From Bactericera cockerelli (Eukaryota; Arthropoda; Insecta; Hemiptera; Triozidae): DNA of 64,000 nt. The DNA is taken from positions 44,086,592-44,150,591 of the forward strand of contig CM044955.1 of NCBI GenBank assembly GCA_024516035.1, given 5' to 3'. A program made the position numbers and the translations under genes. The notes beneath the pieces were generated by a model. The model was given only the letters and a program-made list of their open reading frames with translations, was not told where the DNA came from and did not search any database. This document shows positions 1-10,552 of this stretch, in pieces (within the stretch, counting starts at the first letter, position 1; each line of letters starts with the position of its first letter).

Positions 1-743
1 TTATTATAAAATGGGAGATCAAATTGATAAAAAAAAAGACTTGATCAAAATTTTAAAATATTAAGTGCGTTTTCAAAGGCCCTCCTATTTTATTTTTATT
101 TTTCCAACCTTTCTTTGGTTCTCCTGTACTTTTAATGCTAAAGAGATAAAAAAAAACCCACTGAGATCAAATTGATCCAAAAAAAAAGACTTGATCAAAA
201 TTTCAAATATTAAGTGCGTTTTCAAAGGCGATCCTATTTATTTTTATTTTTCCAACCTTTCTTTGGTTCTCCTATCCTTTTAATGCTAATAGAGATAAAA
301 AAACCCACTGAGATCAAATTGATCCAAAAAAAAAAGATTTGATCAAAATTTCAGAATATTCAGTGCGTTTTCAAAGGCCTCCATTTTATTTTATTTTTCC
401 AACCTTTCTTTGTTCTCCTGTACTTTAATGCTAAAGAGATAAAAAAAAAAAACACTGAGATCAAATTGATCCAAAAAGATTTGGATCAAATTTCAGAATA
501 TTCAGTGCGTTTCAAAGGCCCATTTTATTTTTATTTTCCAACCTTCTTTTGTTCTCCTGTACTTTTAATGCTAAAGAGTAAAAAAAAAACCACTGAGATC
601 AAATTGATCCAAAAAAATATACTTGATCAAAATTTCAGAATATTAAGTGCGTTTTCATAGGCCCTCCTATTTTATTTTTTATTTTTCCAACCTTTCTTTG
701 GTTCTCCTATACTTTTAATGCTAATAAGATAAAAAAAAAACCC
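1..743. repeat. Tandem array, ~147-bp unit, five copies
   Basis: About five head-to-tail copies of a unit of roughly 147 bp run from the window edge to the dpr exon. Each copy contains 'gatcaaattgatccaaaa', then 'ttgatcaaaatttca', 'gtgcgttttcaaaggc', 'ccaacctttctttggttctc' and 'cttttaatgctaa' followed by an A-run. Copies differ mostly by A-run length and single substitutions. The array probably continues left of the window. It lies in the intron upstream of the exon at 783, and its last copy ends about 40 bp before the splice acceptor. No coding capacity is apparent. Confidence 0.9.
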
Positions 744-782
744 CAATGACTTTAATACTTTTTTATCTGTTGTCTGTTACAG

Positions 783-945
783 CCCCTCAAGTGAGCATCA
801 TGGATGAGAAGCGACACACAGTGGCCGAGAGGTACTACAAGGTGGGCAGCTTCGTGGAGCTCACCTGCATCGCGGCCCAAGTTGAGAGCCTCGGCAACAA
901 CATCACCTGGCTGAGAGGGGAGAAGCCGGTCACGCAGGGAGTGAG
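783..945 (+). CDS. dpr-like Ig-domain protein, internal exon (first half of the C-terminal Ig domain)
   Basis: The exon follows a pyrimidine-rich 'ctgttacag' acceptor and ends at GAG|gtaata. It starts with two bases of a split codon and ends with two bases (AG) of the next. It encodes [20 protein letters not shown], then GSFVELTC with the first Ig cysteine, then [11 protein letters not shown] with the core tryptophan. This pattern of a 'DE...RYYKVGS.VEL.C' strand followed by 'TW' is typical of the second Ig domain of Drosophila dpr (defective proboscis extension response) proteins. These are neuronal surface receptors that bind DIP partners in synaptic specificity. The 5' exons (signal peptide, first Ig domain) must lie left of the window. 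The family call is firm; which dpr paralogue this is cannot be said. Confidence 0.85.
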
Positions 946-1302
946 GTAATAATAATAAGTCCGTGTCCGTGAGATAGGTATTGATACCTAAATCACGGTG
1001 GTGAGAGGATTATATGGACGCCCAGATCCAATGTCTAGGCTCCTTTCATGTCCATTGATTCTATTTGGTTTTAACGTCCTGACTTGAGGTAGACAGGACG
1101 GTGTTTTTACCCTCCATTCGCTGGGAATCGTACCAGCTACCCACATTAACCTCACCCAGCCTGGGTAGGGCCGGAATTTGACAGCCTCACATGTTCGGAG
1201 GGAATAGAAGTTTCTGTGCGAAAAGTCTGCTCCAACCGGGAATCGAACTCAGGATCTCTGTACTACGGGCAGTAGTCAGAACCGTTACGCCACGGAGGCT
1301 GG
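946..1302 (-). mobile_element. tRNA-headed SINE and flanking repeat inserted at the dpr exon end
   Basis: Read on the minus strand, 1302-1215 is a tRNA-like head: 'gcctccgtggcgtaacggtt' carries an A-box-like stretch and 'gagttcgattcccggttgga' a B box. It is followed by the tail module 'cctacccaggctgggtgagg', 'aatggagggtaaaaac' and an end near 1060 with 'ttaaaaccaaatagaat'. The piece at about 950-1045 contains a 20-bp stretch that recurs in reverse complement at about 55903-55925, so it is also repetitive. The block is flanked on both sides by the same 81 nt of exon sequence (865-945 and 1303-1383), as expected of an insertion with a long target duplication or of a later local duplication. A similar tRNA-headed copy lies at 59725-59960. 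Confidence 0.65.
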
Positions 1303-1383
1303 CTGCCTCGCGGCCCAAGTTGAGAGCCTCGGCAACAACATCACCTGGCTGAGAGGGGAGAAGCCAGTCACGCAGGGAGTGAG
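1303..1383 (+). pseudogene. Partial duplicate of the dpr exon 3' end
   Basis: These 81 nt repeat 865-945 with about two mismatches (one at the 5' edge and a synonymous CCG to CCA in the GEKPVT codons). They are followed by a good donor, GAG|gtgaga. No convincing acceptor lies just upstream, because the copy abuts the SINE head, so independent splicing is unlikely. The copy keeps the reading frame. It is either the original exon end displaced by the insertion or a second copy made by it. Confidence 0.8.
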
Positions 1384-1407
1384 GTGAGATGAGGCCGAGT
1401 GAGATTG

Positions 1408-1594
1408 AGGTCGGGTTCTACGAAAAACACCTAACCTAAAAAACACCTGAGAAAAACGTTAGTTCCAAAGGATTCGTCAAGATAGCGCCAGTAGAGTTTG
1501 AGCAAAACTCTACTGGCGCTATCTTGACGAATCCTTTGGAACTAACGTTTTTCAGGTGTTTTTTAGGTTAGGTGTTTTTCGTAGAACCCAACCT
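1408..1594. repeat. Long near-perfect palindrome (about 92-bp arms)
   Basis: The left arm (about 1408-1499) and right arm (about 1504-1594) are reverse complements with roughly a two-base bulge and one mismatch, around a loop of about 4-5 nt. Arm landmarks are 'ttctacgaaaaacacctaac' on the left and 'gttaggtgtttttcgtagaa' on the right. As RNA this intronic segment would fold into a hairpin of more than 85 bp, longer and more perfect than a typical animal pre-miRNA. It could be a foldback MITE or a source of hairpin-derived siRNA. Confidence 0.93.
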
Positions 1595-4203
1595 GACTGT
1601 TTGACTGGTTTTATTATGGCTGTTATCACAATTCAAGTGTTTGAAATTTAACGGAAATGTTACTGATAAGTGATAACAGTTGGTCAGAAGAAATCAATTT
1701 TTATTTCTATCCTTTTGTTTTTACATCTTCTATTATTTTTTCTTCTGTTCTTCTTTATAAATAGCGATTTTGTTTAAACCTGTTCAATTAAAACTTAAGA
1801 TAAAAAATAAAAAAAATATGGCTGCCCACTTCCGTACTGGCCCATGCAATTTCATAACGGCCCTGGTTCTTGCTTATCTATGAAAAATAGACTGTTTTTT
1901 TTATACCGAGGTCTACTCTACCTCTTAGGAAAAATGAGTAGCTGCTTTAATGTTAGCAGCGACCAGTGACGGAATTGGGCAAAAATAAGATATTGGGATA
2001 CTGAAGATATGGAAAAGTCCTATATATAATTCTGCTCTACCCACTAAAATTGTGGTATGATAACACAAAGAAACACGTTTATTTATTTATACCAATCTAA
2101 ATAATAATCCAAAAAAGTTCATTGAAGTGCAAAATATAAAACGTGTATCACAACTTTGTTGGATAACTGCATAGTACAGAATTACAATTTTAATTAATTT
2201 TCCAATTTTAATCTTTTATGCCTACCCTCGTATGTTTTCATTTGGATTGAATTCCGCACTTGGTTGATTCTCACATGGAAGAAACTGCTTATTTTCTTGG
2301 GGGAGTGGACTCCGTAAAATTTAAAAAAGGCTCTACCTTGAAGTTCAGACCCTGCTAGCATTGGAACCGAAAGCTCACGTGGGTGTGCGCACTGTACGCC
2401 GAGTTTCGTGACTTACAATAAAGTTGTCTGAAAAAGATGAGTAGTACGAATATCAACAATTTAAAAACTAAAAAGGTTCTAAATACTTTTACAGATAATA
2501 TTGTTAAATGCAGGATGGCTGGGTTTGTTTAGAGAGCTGTTGATAGAAAACGCTCGCAAATATAGCAAAAATAAATATTTCACTTTATTCAATCACTAAG
2601 GTATACAACTAGTTAAAAATTTCACAATCGCTTACTAGTTCACTAGACTTAACTCTTAAAGAGGTACTTTCACTATCGCAAGTCACTGCGCAGAATGAAC
2701 TAACTAGCTCAATCATAGTGTTGCCTTTTTTCTAACTTGAGAGAGGAAGCATCTCGAAAATAGTTGCACATTGTTTGTTCTTTCAGATTCTAGAACGAAT
2801 CGCGCCAGTTTCGATATCTCTCTAGGAACAACTGATCTAATCCGAAATTTTTTTCTTTAGAATTTCAATTTTATTTTTACTCCTATTTCAAGTCTGTTTG
2901 CTTTTTTAGAAAGAAAGCAGGAAAATTAATCTCAAGAAAAGTAGATAGAATAAAATCTCTGTTTTCAATTTCCTGATTTTCCAGAGAGCACTATCGTTTT
3001 CATGACCTTAAAGTGTGTTTAGTCACGCACGATTCAGCTTTCATTTCCATGCTATTATTCTGCAGGCTGTGCAATTCTTTTAAAACACATATTTCTGCTT
3101 ATACCTACCTTTTTTTTTACTTTTTCTGTAATATTATTGAATCTGATGTTCATTTTTTTTTCTCCCTCCCACCTACAAATGAATTTTCCATGTATCTGAA
3201 TATTTACGTCACATCTAGTCCATGGTAACGACTAATGACTTTTGAGTTTTTAATGTGTTTCTGTTTTTATTTTTTCATCATTTTGAACAATCTATTAATT
3301 TCTAGAAAATCAGAGTGATGTGTTTGTGTATGTAGGTTTGTATATGCTGTACCTATACAATGGATTTCCTGATCTTCAAAAGCACTCAAGCAAAAAAAAT
3401 CTGAATTCAACTAATGCAGAAGAACTTAGATGCCATTTACAATTCAACTATGCATACTTCATGGATGAATGTAATTATTTTTAATAAATTATAATAAATG
3501 AATGTTTTGAAAAAGGAAAAAAAAAAGATCTAACAGCTTACATTAAAAAAAACTATGCTTAGTTCTGTCAGACTACAGACTGTATATTAATTAATAACGT
3601 TGATTCAATTCTGATTAAATTCAAAATGAATACATTTGATATCTTTCTGTACGAGTGAAACCCAAGTAATATGAGCTTTTATGAAATTACATTACATAGA
3701 AAACATATTCATCCAAGAAACTGAGATGGACATTGTGTTTGTTATATGAATGATGAAATCAGATTATGGGGGATGCTTTCTTTATGCTAGTGCTGCATTA
3801 CTTGTGAGACTATTATGAATCGCAATATCTCATTTCTCTAGGAGTAATGGAAACGCAATATTTCATTTCTCTATGAGTAAAGGAAACGCATTTCGTTTTC
3901 CGAGAACTTTATGAAATTAATGCTAGCTAAATGACGCGATGGCAGTGGTGCTGCATTAGGAGAAATGTTCCTCGCAACGAGAGCAACCGATGAATTAAAT
4001 TCAATTCCTGTATGATGGAAATGAAATCCATTACATTCAATTTGCCTGAGTTTCCAAATGAATCCTTGATGTGTGATATGGGAAATATTAGCAGGGTGGC
4101 GGCTCATGGAATTCTCTTTGAAGTTGTGTTGAAAAACTAAACTTTGATATACGAAACTCGGTGTGACGTACGAAACTTATTGTTCAATACATTTATGTAT
4201 TTC

Positions 4204-4272
<69 letters not shown>

Positions 4273-5189
4273 GGTGCTCTTTAGCTGAAGATAACTTCTA
4301 GGCGAGGTGAATGCTCAAAGCATTTTCAACCACCTAACCCTCGGAGTCTTATAATTATGTGATCGAAGAAAAATACAAGTTTTGGGTGGGGAATACCTTT
4401 GATCATAGGTTTACCTACCTACCTAGATTACAAAATATTTTTATGAAGTTCAAATTATTTACATCAGAAATACACTGCCAATGAGGTATAGACGAAATAC
4501 TTCTTCGTGATTCGTTCACATTGTATACACTTGACAATTTTGAGATTACTCTTCAAATTTATGAAGTAGTATACCGTTTTTTCTAGATTTCAGATTCCAC
4601 AAAACATTCTGTATAATTAAGATGTAGAACCCTTTTTAAATACTGATTGATAAATCCAAATGTTATCTCCAACAATCGTGAGCCGACAAAGGTAGGTATA
4701 GAGTTAGATGCTCGTTTTGTTGCAAAAGATACCGTCTGTACATTTGTAAACATGGCTCTAGAGAATATACTCCATAAAATACAAATATATATTATTCTTT
4801 ATCACTAGTCTGTATTGGCGTCTTCAATTCCAGAATGTATATTGTGGATCAAGTTGCGCAATTTATTTCATGTGAGTTTCAAGAAGTTTTTCCCCAAAAC
4901 ATTACTATCGAATAACGTTATTTTCAAATGAAACCAAGGGTTTATAAATTATTTCTTATCAAATTTTACCATATTTATTTCTTTGAACCGGAAAATTTAT
5001 TAATTTCATCGACATCAACTCCAACCTACCCTACCAAAAAATACACTTACTTATTGATACAAAAATACACACAAAAAATTGATTTTATTATTTAGTCAAA
5101 TTATTTTAATAAATTTTTAAACCTTATTATATAATTATATTATGTACAATGTATATCCTAATAAATTACTGTATTTACATTGGGTACAT
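1595..5189. other. dpr intron, mostly unique AT-rich sequence
   Basis: I see no coding exon here. At about 1900-1985 lies the tail of the tRNA-SINE family marked by 'gaggaaaaatgagtagct' (here mutated to 'taggaaaaatgagtagct'). Around 4478-4590 is a diverged copy of a dispersed repeat with 'cacattgtatacac' that recurs near 32985-33190 and 41690-41860. The rest shows no structure I could recognise. Confidence 0.6.
4204..4271. repeat. (TAA)n microsatellite
   Basis: An uninterrupted ATA/TAA trinucleotide run of about 68 bp in the dpr intron. Confidence 0.97.
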
Positions 5190-5194
5190 TTTTT

Positions 5195-5245
5195 TAATTT
5201 GTGTTTAACGTCGCTTTCAACTGCATGGTCAATTGGTCATATATG
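5195..5245 (-). mobile_element. 3' tail fragment of a 5S-type SINE
   Basis: Contains 'gtttaacgtcgctttcaact' and 'gcatggtcaattggtcatat', the reverse complement of the SINE tail seen complete at 5270-5530. Only the last ~50 bp are present, just before the full-length copy and in the opposite orientation. Confidence 0.7.
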
Positions 5246-5269
5246 AATAGTACATTTGAAATTATTAGA

Positions 5270-5530
5270 GCCAGCGTCGATGGCATGTTGAATACACCGG
5301 TTCCCTTCAGAACACCGAAGTTAAGCGACATCCAGCGAGGTTAAGACTTGGATGGGTGACCATTCAAATTCTAATTCTCGTGACGCTGGCTTTTCCCGGC
5401 CCCACTCAGGCTGGGTGAGGTCAATGTGAGTAGCAGGTTTGTGAGTTTCCTGCGAATGGAGGGTAAAACCCCCGTCGTGATATGACCATGGCAGTTGAAA
5501 GCGACATTAAACCCCACTTAAAAAAAAAAA
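5270..5530 (+). mobile_element. Full-length 5S-rRNA-derived SINE (SINE3-like) with 11-bp target-site duplications
   Basis: The head begins 'gccagcgtcga' and continues with 'gttgaatacaccggttccc', 'ccgaagttaagcgacatcc' and 'gacttggatgggtgacc'. In order and spacing these match the internal promoter region of animal 5S rRNA. After the 5S part come the family tail ('ctcaggctgggtgaggtc', 'aatggagggtaaaacccc', 'gttgaaagcgacattaaac') and a poly-A. The element is flanked by an identical 11-bp duplication, 'aaattattaga', at 5259-5269 and 5531-5541, so its borders are exact and the insertion is fairly young. It would be transcribed by RNA polymerase III and mobilised by a LINE. Confidence 0.93.
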
Positions 5531-5540
5531 AAATTATTAG

Positions 5541-5665
5541 AAGTCACCCTGGCCAAGTGGTGTAGCTCATACTCAGTGAATAGGTTTGGATCCGCTGGAT
5601 AGAAATTTTGGATTTCTAAGGTCCACTTATACCTCGTGAGGAAAAATGAGTAGATTATACTTTCA
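5541..5665 (+). mobile_element. tRNA-derived SINE, 'gaggaaaaatgagtag' family
   Basis: 'ggccaagtggtgtagctcat' is a Ser/Leu-like A-box region and 'ggtttggatccgctgg' a degenerate B box. They are followed by the family tail 'ggtccacttatacctcgtga' and 'ggaaaaatgagtag'. Relatives occur at 7560-7705 (with head), and as tails at 1905-1985, 7808-7890 and 22988-23060. Confidence 0.65.
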
Positions 5666-6201
5666 CTTTTTACTTTAGCTTAATTTACAATTATTAAGTA
5701 GGTACAATAATCTTACATTGTCAGGCTTTTTTTATTTATTTTCTAATATCAATTAATATGCTTTCAAGTACCTGTGTCATGGGTAAATTGTGACATCTTT
5801 GGTAAAATTGATGAAAACTATTTTAGTTTCAGAGAATGAATCGCGATATGGAAAATCCGTGCTACCACAAATACCATTAAAGTAGAAAGCAGTCTGTGAA
5901 GAGGATAATGGTACAAAGAAAATGAATATAAATGCAGCAGCAAGGAGGAACAGAACAGAAGAAGCATACATGCTTAATGTCTCCGTCTGCCCTATTCATA
6001 CGAGGAGAAGCAGTAATGCTTACGAGTAAATGGGACAACCTTGCTGAAACTGCGATACTGTATCGATAAGAGTGGATTAACTTTTCATCCAAATTTATGG
6101 ATATGGATAGCTTGAGCCAATTATCTCATGAGACCTTTTCGGTTTGAAACCTTAAAACAAACGTGTCAGCTACAATTTGAATATGGGGCAGATGAAAACC
6201 G

Positions 6202-6312
6202 ACCTAAGTAGCTTGATCGATAAACCGGCAGACTTGTAATCTGGTTCAAGTCTTAAGTGAAGCAAACATTTAATTAAACGAATTTAAGTACCTATTTGTG
6301 ATATCACGATTG
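6202..6312 (+). mobile_element. Degraded tRNA-SINE ('agtagcttgatcgataa' family)
   Basis: 'accgacctaagtagcttgat' and 'ctggttcaagtct' correspond to the A and B boxes of the better copy at 10433-10552, and both end in 'gtgatatcacga'. About 110 bp remain. Confidence 0.65.
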
Positions 6313-6779
6313 TGGTTTTCATAAATATGAAAGCTTTCAACATCAAAATTTTCATGTTACAGATGAAGATGCATTTATTTCATGCTGGTGGTTGATGGCA
6401 CGAGAAGTAGTACTTATAAAGGTTCAATAGGCTTCCACTGACTTTTACAAGCATATCTCTTCTTCTTCTCTTCCATTAGACACTTTAACCAATTATTATA
6501 TGGTCTTTCGTACCGAAGCAAATCTCTAGTGACAGTAGGTAACGAGGCCGATAAGGGTGTACAGACTGTACAAGTGTACAGCAGTGTATACTTACTCCGC
6601 CTGCATTTTACAGTAGTTGACCCAGCACCTGAATGGGAAGTATTGTGTCACTTCTTTCAAATCAGAAGGGCGGCATACGCATAATACGGGATGGGGAAGC
6701 TACAACACAGACCACAATCTACAGTAACTGCTGTTTCATGGCTATGGAATGAAAAAGACTGTAAAACACTCATCTTTAA

Positions 6780-6917
6780 ATTAAAGTGCAGGTCATCTGG
6801 ATTCGAATCCTGCTGGGGTCGGCATCGTTCGCCTTGTTACGTGGTGCAGTGGTGCACTCATACCTGGTGTGAAAAAAAAACTACGAAGCTGTGTAGGTAC
6901 ATTTATGCATTGTATGC

Positions 6918-6949
<32 letters not shown>

Positions 6950-6950
6950 A
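6780..6950 (+). mobile_element. tRNA-like SINE remnant with poly-A tail
   Basis: 'ggattcgaatcctgctgggg' is B-box-like. It is followed by 'gtggtgcagtggtgcactca' and, after a unique stretch, by an A-run of about 30 nt at 6919-6948, as expected for a retroposed SINE. Assignment to a family is uncertain. Confidence 0.45.
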
Positions 6951-7559
6951 CACAAAATAGGTTACTTCTAATGGTAAGTAGTGGTCACTTCAGCCGTGTA
7001 AATGAGTCTTGAGTGACTCTGGTATAAGCTAATTCAGGATTTTTTTTTTTTAGTGATTAATAAATATACTACAACTGCTAGAAAGAATATTACATAGATA
7101 ATAGGTATGTATGTATATCATACAGACGAAATTATTGCAATTTTATTCTTATACAAACACTTATGCACGGATGCAGGCCTAGAAACAAGTAATGTTTATC
7201 TCTCTCTTGTCTGCATGAATATTTTTGTTTTTTCAGTGGAGGTTTCTCACTCTAGGAGACAGAAAAGAGATGCAGTAAAATTTTGTCCAAGTCGAATTAG
7301 GCACTAATGGATTCCTCGAATTTGAAATCTACTGCAGAGGTGTTGGGTGTGATCCATTTGAAACGTTCGACACATTTTTACTTTAAAAATCTAGATTTTG
7401 CCGTTTTTATACCAATTTCCTATGGAGACTTTTTTTGGGCCCAATTCATCCTCCGATACCAAACTGAAAGGATTTTTTTAAATGAAAAGACACCCTTTGC
7501 TATGGATTGAAATTTCCTTTGTCATCATGGAATACAATATTTTTTTTTTTTTTAATTTA

Positions 7560-7705
7560 GTAGCATATTGGCCGAGTGGAGGCTTGCACGCACGGTGACC
7601 TGGTTTCGATTCCCAGGAGCGTAGAAATTTTCTGCTCTTCTCTTGGATATCCAGGGTCCACTCTTACCTCGTGAGGAAAAATTAGTAGCTTTTTATATCA
7701 ATAGT
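7560..7705 (+). mobile_element. tRNA(Ser/Leu)-like SINE
   Basis: 'ttggccgagtggaggcttgc' is a class-II tRNA-like A-box region and 'ggtttcgattcccaggag' a clear B box. The tail 'gggtccactcttacctcgtg' and 'aggaaaaattagtagct' follow. This is the best-preserved head of this family in the window. Confidence 0.75.
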
Positions 7706-7807
7706 GATGACATTACGAGATGGAATATTTTAGTAAAATTAAATGAATGTTAGAAAAAAGATTAAATCTGGAGATCCGTTATGCTAAGCATTCTTTCTGC
7801 TATGTAC

Positions 7808-7895
7808 TTGGGTGTTTGGGGTCTACTCATACCTCGTGAGGAAAAATGAGTAGCTGCTTTAATGTTAGTAGCGACCAGTGGCGGAAGTATAGGCA
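7808..7895 (+). mobile_element. Tail of the same SINE family
   Basis: 'ggtctactcatacctcgtga', 'ggaaaaatgagtagctgctt' and 'taatgttagtagcgaccagt' match the tail at about 1905-1985 closely. No head is visible. Confidence 0.65.
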
Positions 7896-7899
7896 AAAA

Positions 7900-9418
7900 A
7901 AAAGATATTGGGATATTAAAGATATGGAAAAGTCATATAATTCTGAGCTACCGACTAAAATTGAAATATAATTACAAAAAACACATTTATTTACTCATTT
8001 ATTTTTGAGTTATTTTTATAACCAAAGTCACTTATGTGATTTTGAAAAAGCTTTAACAAGTAAATACTGTGAAGCGTCAGGGGAAATATTTTAAATAGAC
8101 GACAGCAAAATTTCCATTGTCGTCGTCACCTTCCAAGTATCTTAATTGAGTTCAATTAGTATAACAACAAGAAAAAATTGACCCTTGACGCTTGTCTCAT
8201 TTGTGACCTTGGAGACTCCTTAATTTTTCACAATATTTTTCAACTCACTATAAATTTATAAAAAAATACCACTAATGTACGGGAAAACGGCTCAATGTTG
8301 ATCATTATAAGAACGGTTAGATCTGCTCCAATGCTTCAAAAATGTCAAAAGTAATCTTCCTTGAGACACCTACATAGACCTATAAGTATAAAGATTGCCT
8401 AGTCTAATAATCCACATTAGTTTCATCCGACAGTTTAAAGTAGATTGTAGAAGCTGTGTATTATGTACTTCATGTTTCACGTAGGTACTTAGTTGTGGTC
8501 ACTGCGCCTATCAGTAACCATTTCATTCATTAGGTTAAACTGGATTTCCTGCACTTAAAACTAAAAAAATAAATATTTTCAGTAGAAAAAAATCGATCAC
8601 CTATGAGTTAATTCATGCGAAACCATCCTATGCTTACTTTATTTTTCGTCACCTTGTTTTTATGTGTTTCGATTATTTTTCATAGCAAAACTCAATTATC
8701 CGGGCACTCACTAAAATTTATATCATTTTTCTTCTCTTTGTGTGACTCTCTGTTTTCCATTTGATATTTTATGTTCCATTCGACACATAACTCATTTGAT
8801 CCAGTGGCGTTATAGATACTAGGTTTGTGTATCTCCCGAGTAGCTTTATTTGCTCTCAGAGAATGATAATAGTGCTGTAATAAACTATAGACCACAGAAA
8901 CAGAAAATCAAGATGAGAAAATATACAAATCCGCGGAATTTTACATTAGAGTAAACTCATTTGGTATCACATAAAAGGGAACAAATTTGCTTGTTTATTT
9001 AATTTTAAGAACGATTCTGTCAGAAACATGCCCTAGTTCGTCTCTGAAATTGTATCGTTATAATAATTATATAAATATAGTTGTGGAATTTACTACGTGT
9101 TCATACTTCATCTGGATATACTTCATTGGATTACCTTAAAATAATAACAACTGAAATGTCATAAATTACCAACAATTAGAAAATTATTAAATATACGGTG
9201 TATTGTAGAGTTATACTTAATGGTCTGTTCAGTATTGATTGATTGTCACTTTGCAAGACATTAATCAGTCTATTTCTCCATTAGACTTATTGGACCATTA
9301 GCTAAAACTCCATTAGAGCTTGTAACTTTGGAATATCTCGATAAAAAAATAATATTTTATGAATGACACCATTTTTATGAAAATTATAAAATAGTAATTA
9401 CCGCCTTTCTTTTTTCAG
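7900..9418. other. dpr intron, no gene seen
   Basis: AT-rich intronic sequence between SINE remnants and the acceptor 'tttctttttttcag' at 9418. I find no exon, tandem repeat or hairpin that I can support. Confidence 0.5.
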
Positions 9419-9558
9419 CAACAATGACATCATAGGGCGGGACGATACCTTAGTATCCACCCTTACATTTAGCCACGCCCAGAAGCGCCACTCGGGCAAC
9501 TACACTTGTTTGGTGGGGAAGTTAGCCTCGGCTAGTGTTATGGTGCATGTCTTGAACG
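9419..9558 (+). CDS. dpr-like Ig-domain protein, internal exon (second half of the C-terminal Ig domain)
   Basis: The exon starts after 'tttttcag' and joins exon 783-945 in frame (AG|C gives Ser). It encodes [20 protein letters not shown], then [20 protein letters not shown] and MVHVLN. 'SGNYTC' is the Ig F-strand with the second cysteine, pairing with the TC of the previous exon. 'VHVLNGE' (completed by the next exon) is the segment that ends the Ig domain in dpr proteins. It ends at AACG|gtaagt in phase 1. The 3' end of this exon, including the donor, is the first unit of the minisatellite that follows. Confidence 0.87.
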
Positions 9559-9887
9559 GTAAGTACACTTGTGTGGTGGGGAAGTTAGCCTAGACTAATG
9601 TTATGGTGCATATCTTGCACGGTACGTACACTTTGTGGCTGGGAAGTTAGCCTAGACTAGTGTTATGGTGCATGTCTTGAACGGTAAGTACAATTGTGTG
9701 GTGGGGAAGTTAGCCTAGACTAATGTTATGGTGCATGTCTTGCATGGTACGTACACTTTGTGGCTGGGAAGTTAGCCTAGACTAGTGTTATGGTGTATGT
9801 CTTGAACGGTGAGTACACTTGTGTGGTGGGGAAGTTAGCCTAGGCTAGTGTTATAGTGCATGTCTTGAACGGTACGTACACGCAATT
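9501..9887 (+). repeat. Exon-derived minisatellite, 62-63 bp unit, about six copies
   Basis: Units start with 'tacacttgt' or a variant at 9501, 9564, 9627, 9689, 9752, 9814 and (partial) 9877. Spacings alternate mainly 63 and 62 bp, giving a dimeric 125-bp higher-order unit. The first unit is the real exon end. Each later unit repeats 'ggggaagttagcct', 'gtgcatgtcttga' and a donor-like 'ggtaagtac', 'ggtacgtac' or 'ggtgagtac'. In the second unit the original frame reads YTCVVGKLA and then hits TAG, because the TCG of the exon became TAG. Confidence 0.93.
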
Positions 9888-9889
9888 AA

Positions 9890-10430
9890 AGTGTCTCAGA
9901 GATCGTGATTATATTATTATTAGTATTTTTTTTTAATCCATATTATCTAGTCGGTGTCAAATTTCTAGGAAGTTACCCATCACGAATCAAAGATCATTCT
10001 ACCGATAGTAAATGACTGCTTGGCCCCATGCTCAGTAAAATTAGGGCTAGAGACTTCATCAATCTCCATTAGATCTGTATGTTTGATACCACCTGTACTA
10101 TAGGTATCTTACCCCGCATCTACTGTACATAATATTTACCTTCGTAAACAAGATGTATGCATGAATATGGATGATATTCAAGATGTACGTATAATATTCA
10201 ATGAGGTCTGCATAGGCACAGATTAAGTAGATACATACATGGCAGGGCATTGTTCTACTTGGTATTGCAAGCACTGATTAACTAGAGATACAATGGCAAA
10301 TGACATTGTCAATATTATCATGGTCAGTATTGTATACAAGCACTGGTATGTAAGAACTAATAATTATGGTATAATCCAAAACTAAACTGAACATGTAAAT
10401 TACTCAATAATGAGAATTATTTTATTTTAT
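9890..10430. other. dpr intron, no gene seen
   Basis: AT-rich sequence with short direct repeats (for example 'caagatgtatgcatga' and 'caagatgtacgtataa') but no recognisable element. Confidence 0.45.
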
Positions 10431-10432
10431 CA

Positions 10433-10552
10433 CCGACCTCAGTAGCTTGATCGATAAGGCGGTGGACTTGTAACCTGAAGGTCGGTGGTTCAAGTCCCGG
10501 TTTCAATGTGGATTTAATAAAGCGAGTTTGTGGAGTTGTGATATCACGAAAG
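10433..10552 (+). mobile_element. tRNA-SINE ('agtagcttgatcgataag' family), best copy
   Basis: 'accgacctcagtagcttgat' carries the A-box region and 'ggtggttcaagtcccggttt' a good B box. The body 'gatttaataaagcgagtttg' and the end 'gtgatatcacga' are shared with copies at 6202 (plus), 20505-20626 (minus) and 32646-32755 (minus). Confidence 0.8.

Noticed and set aside
5270..5395. Functional 5S rRNA gene
   Set aside because: The sequence is diverged from 5S rRNA, fused to a SINE tail with poly-A and flanked by target duplications.
7107..7510. Two adjacent short frames in the dpr intron
   Set aside because: No similarity, no splice sites in matching phase, and the dpr exons already join in phase without them.
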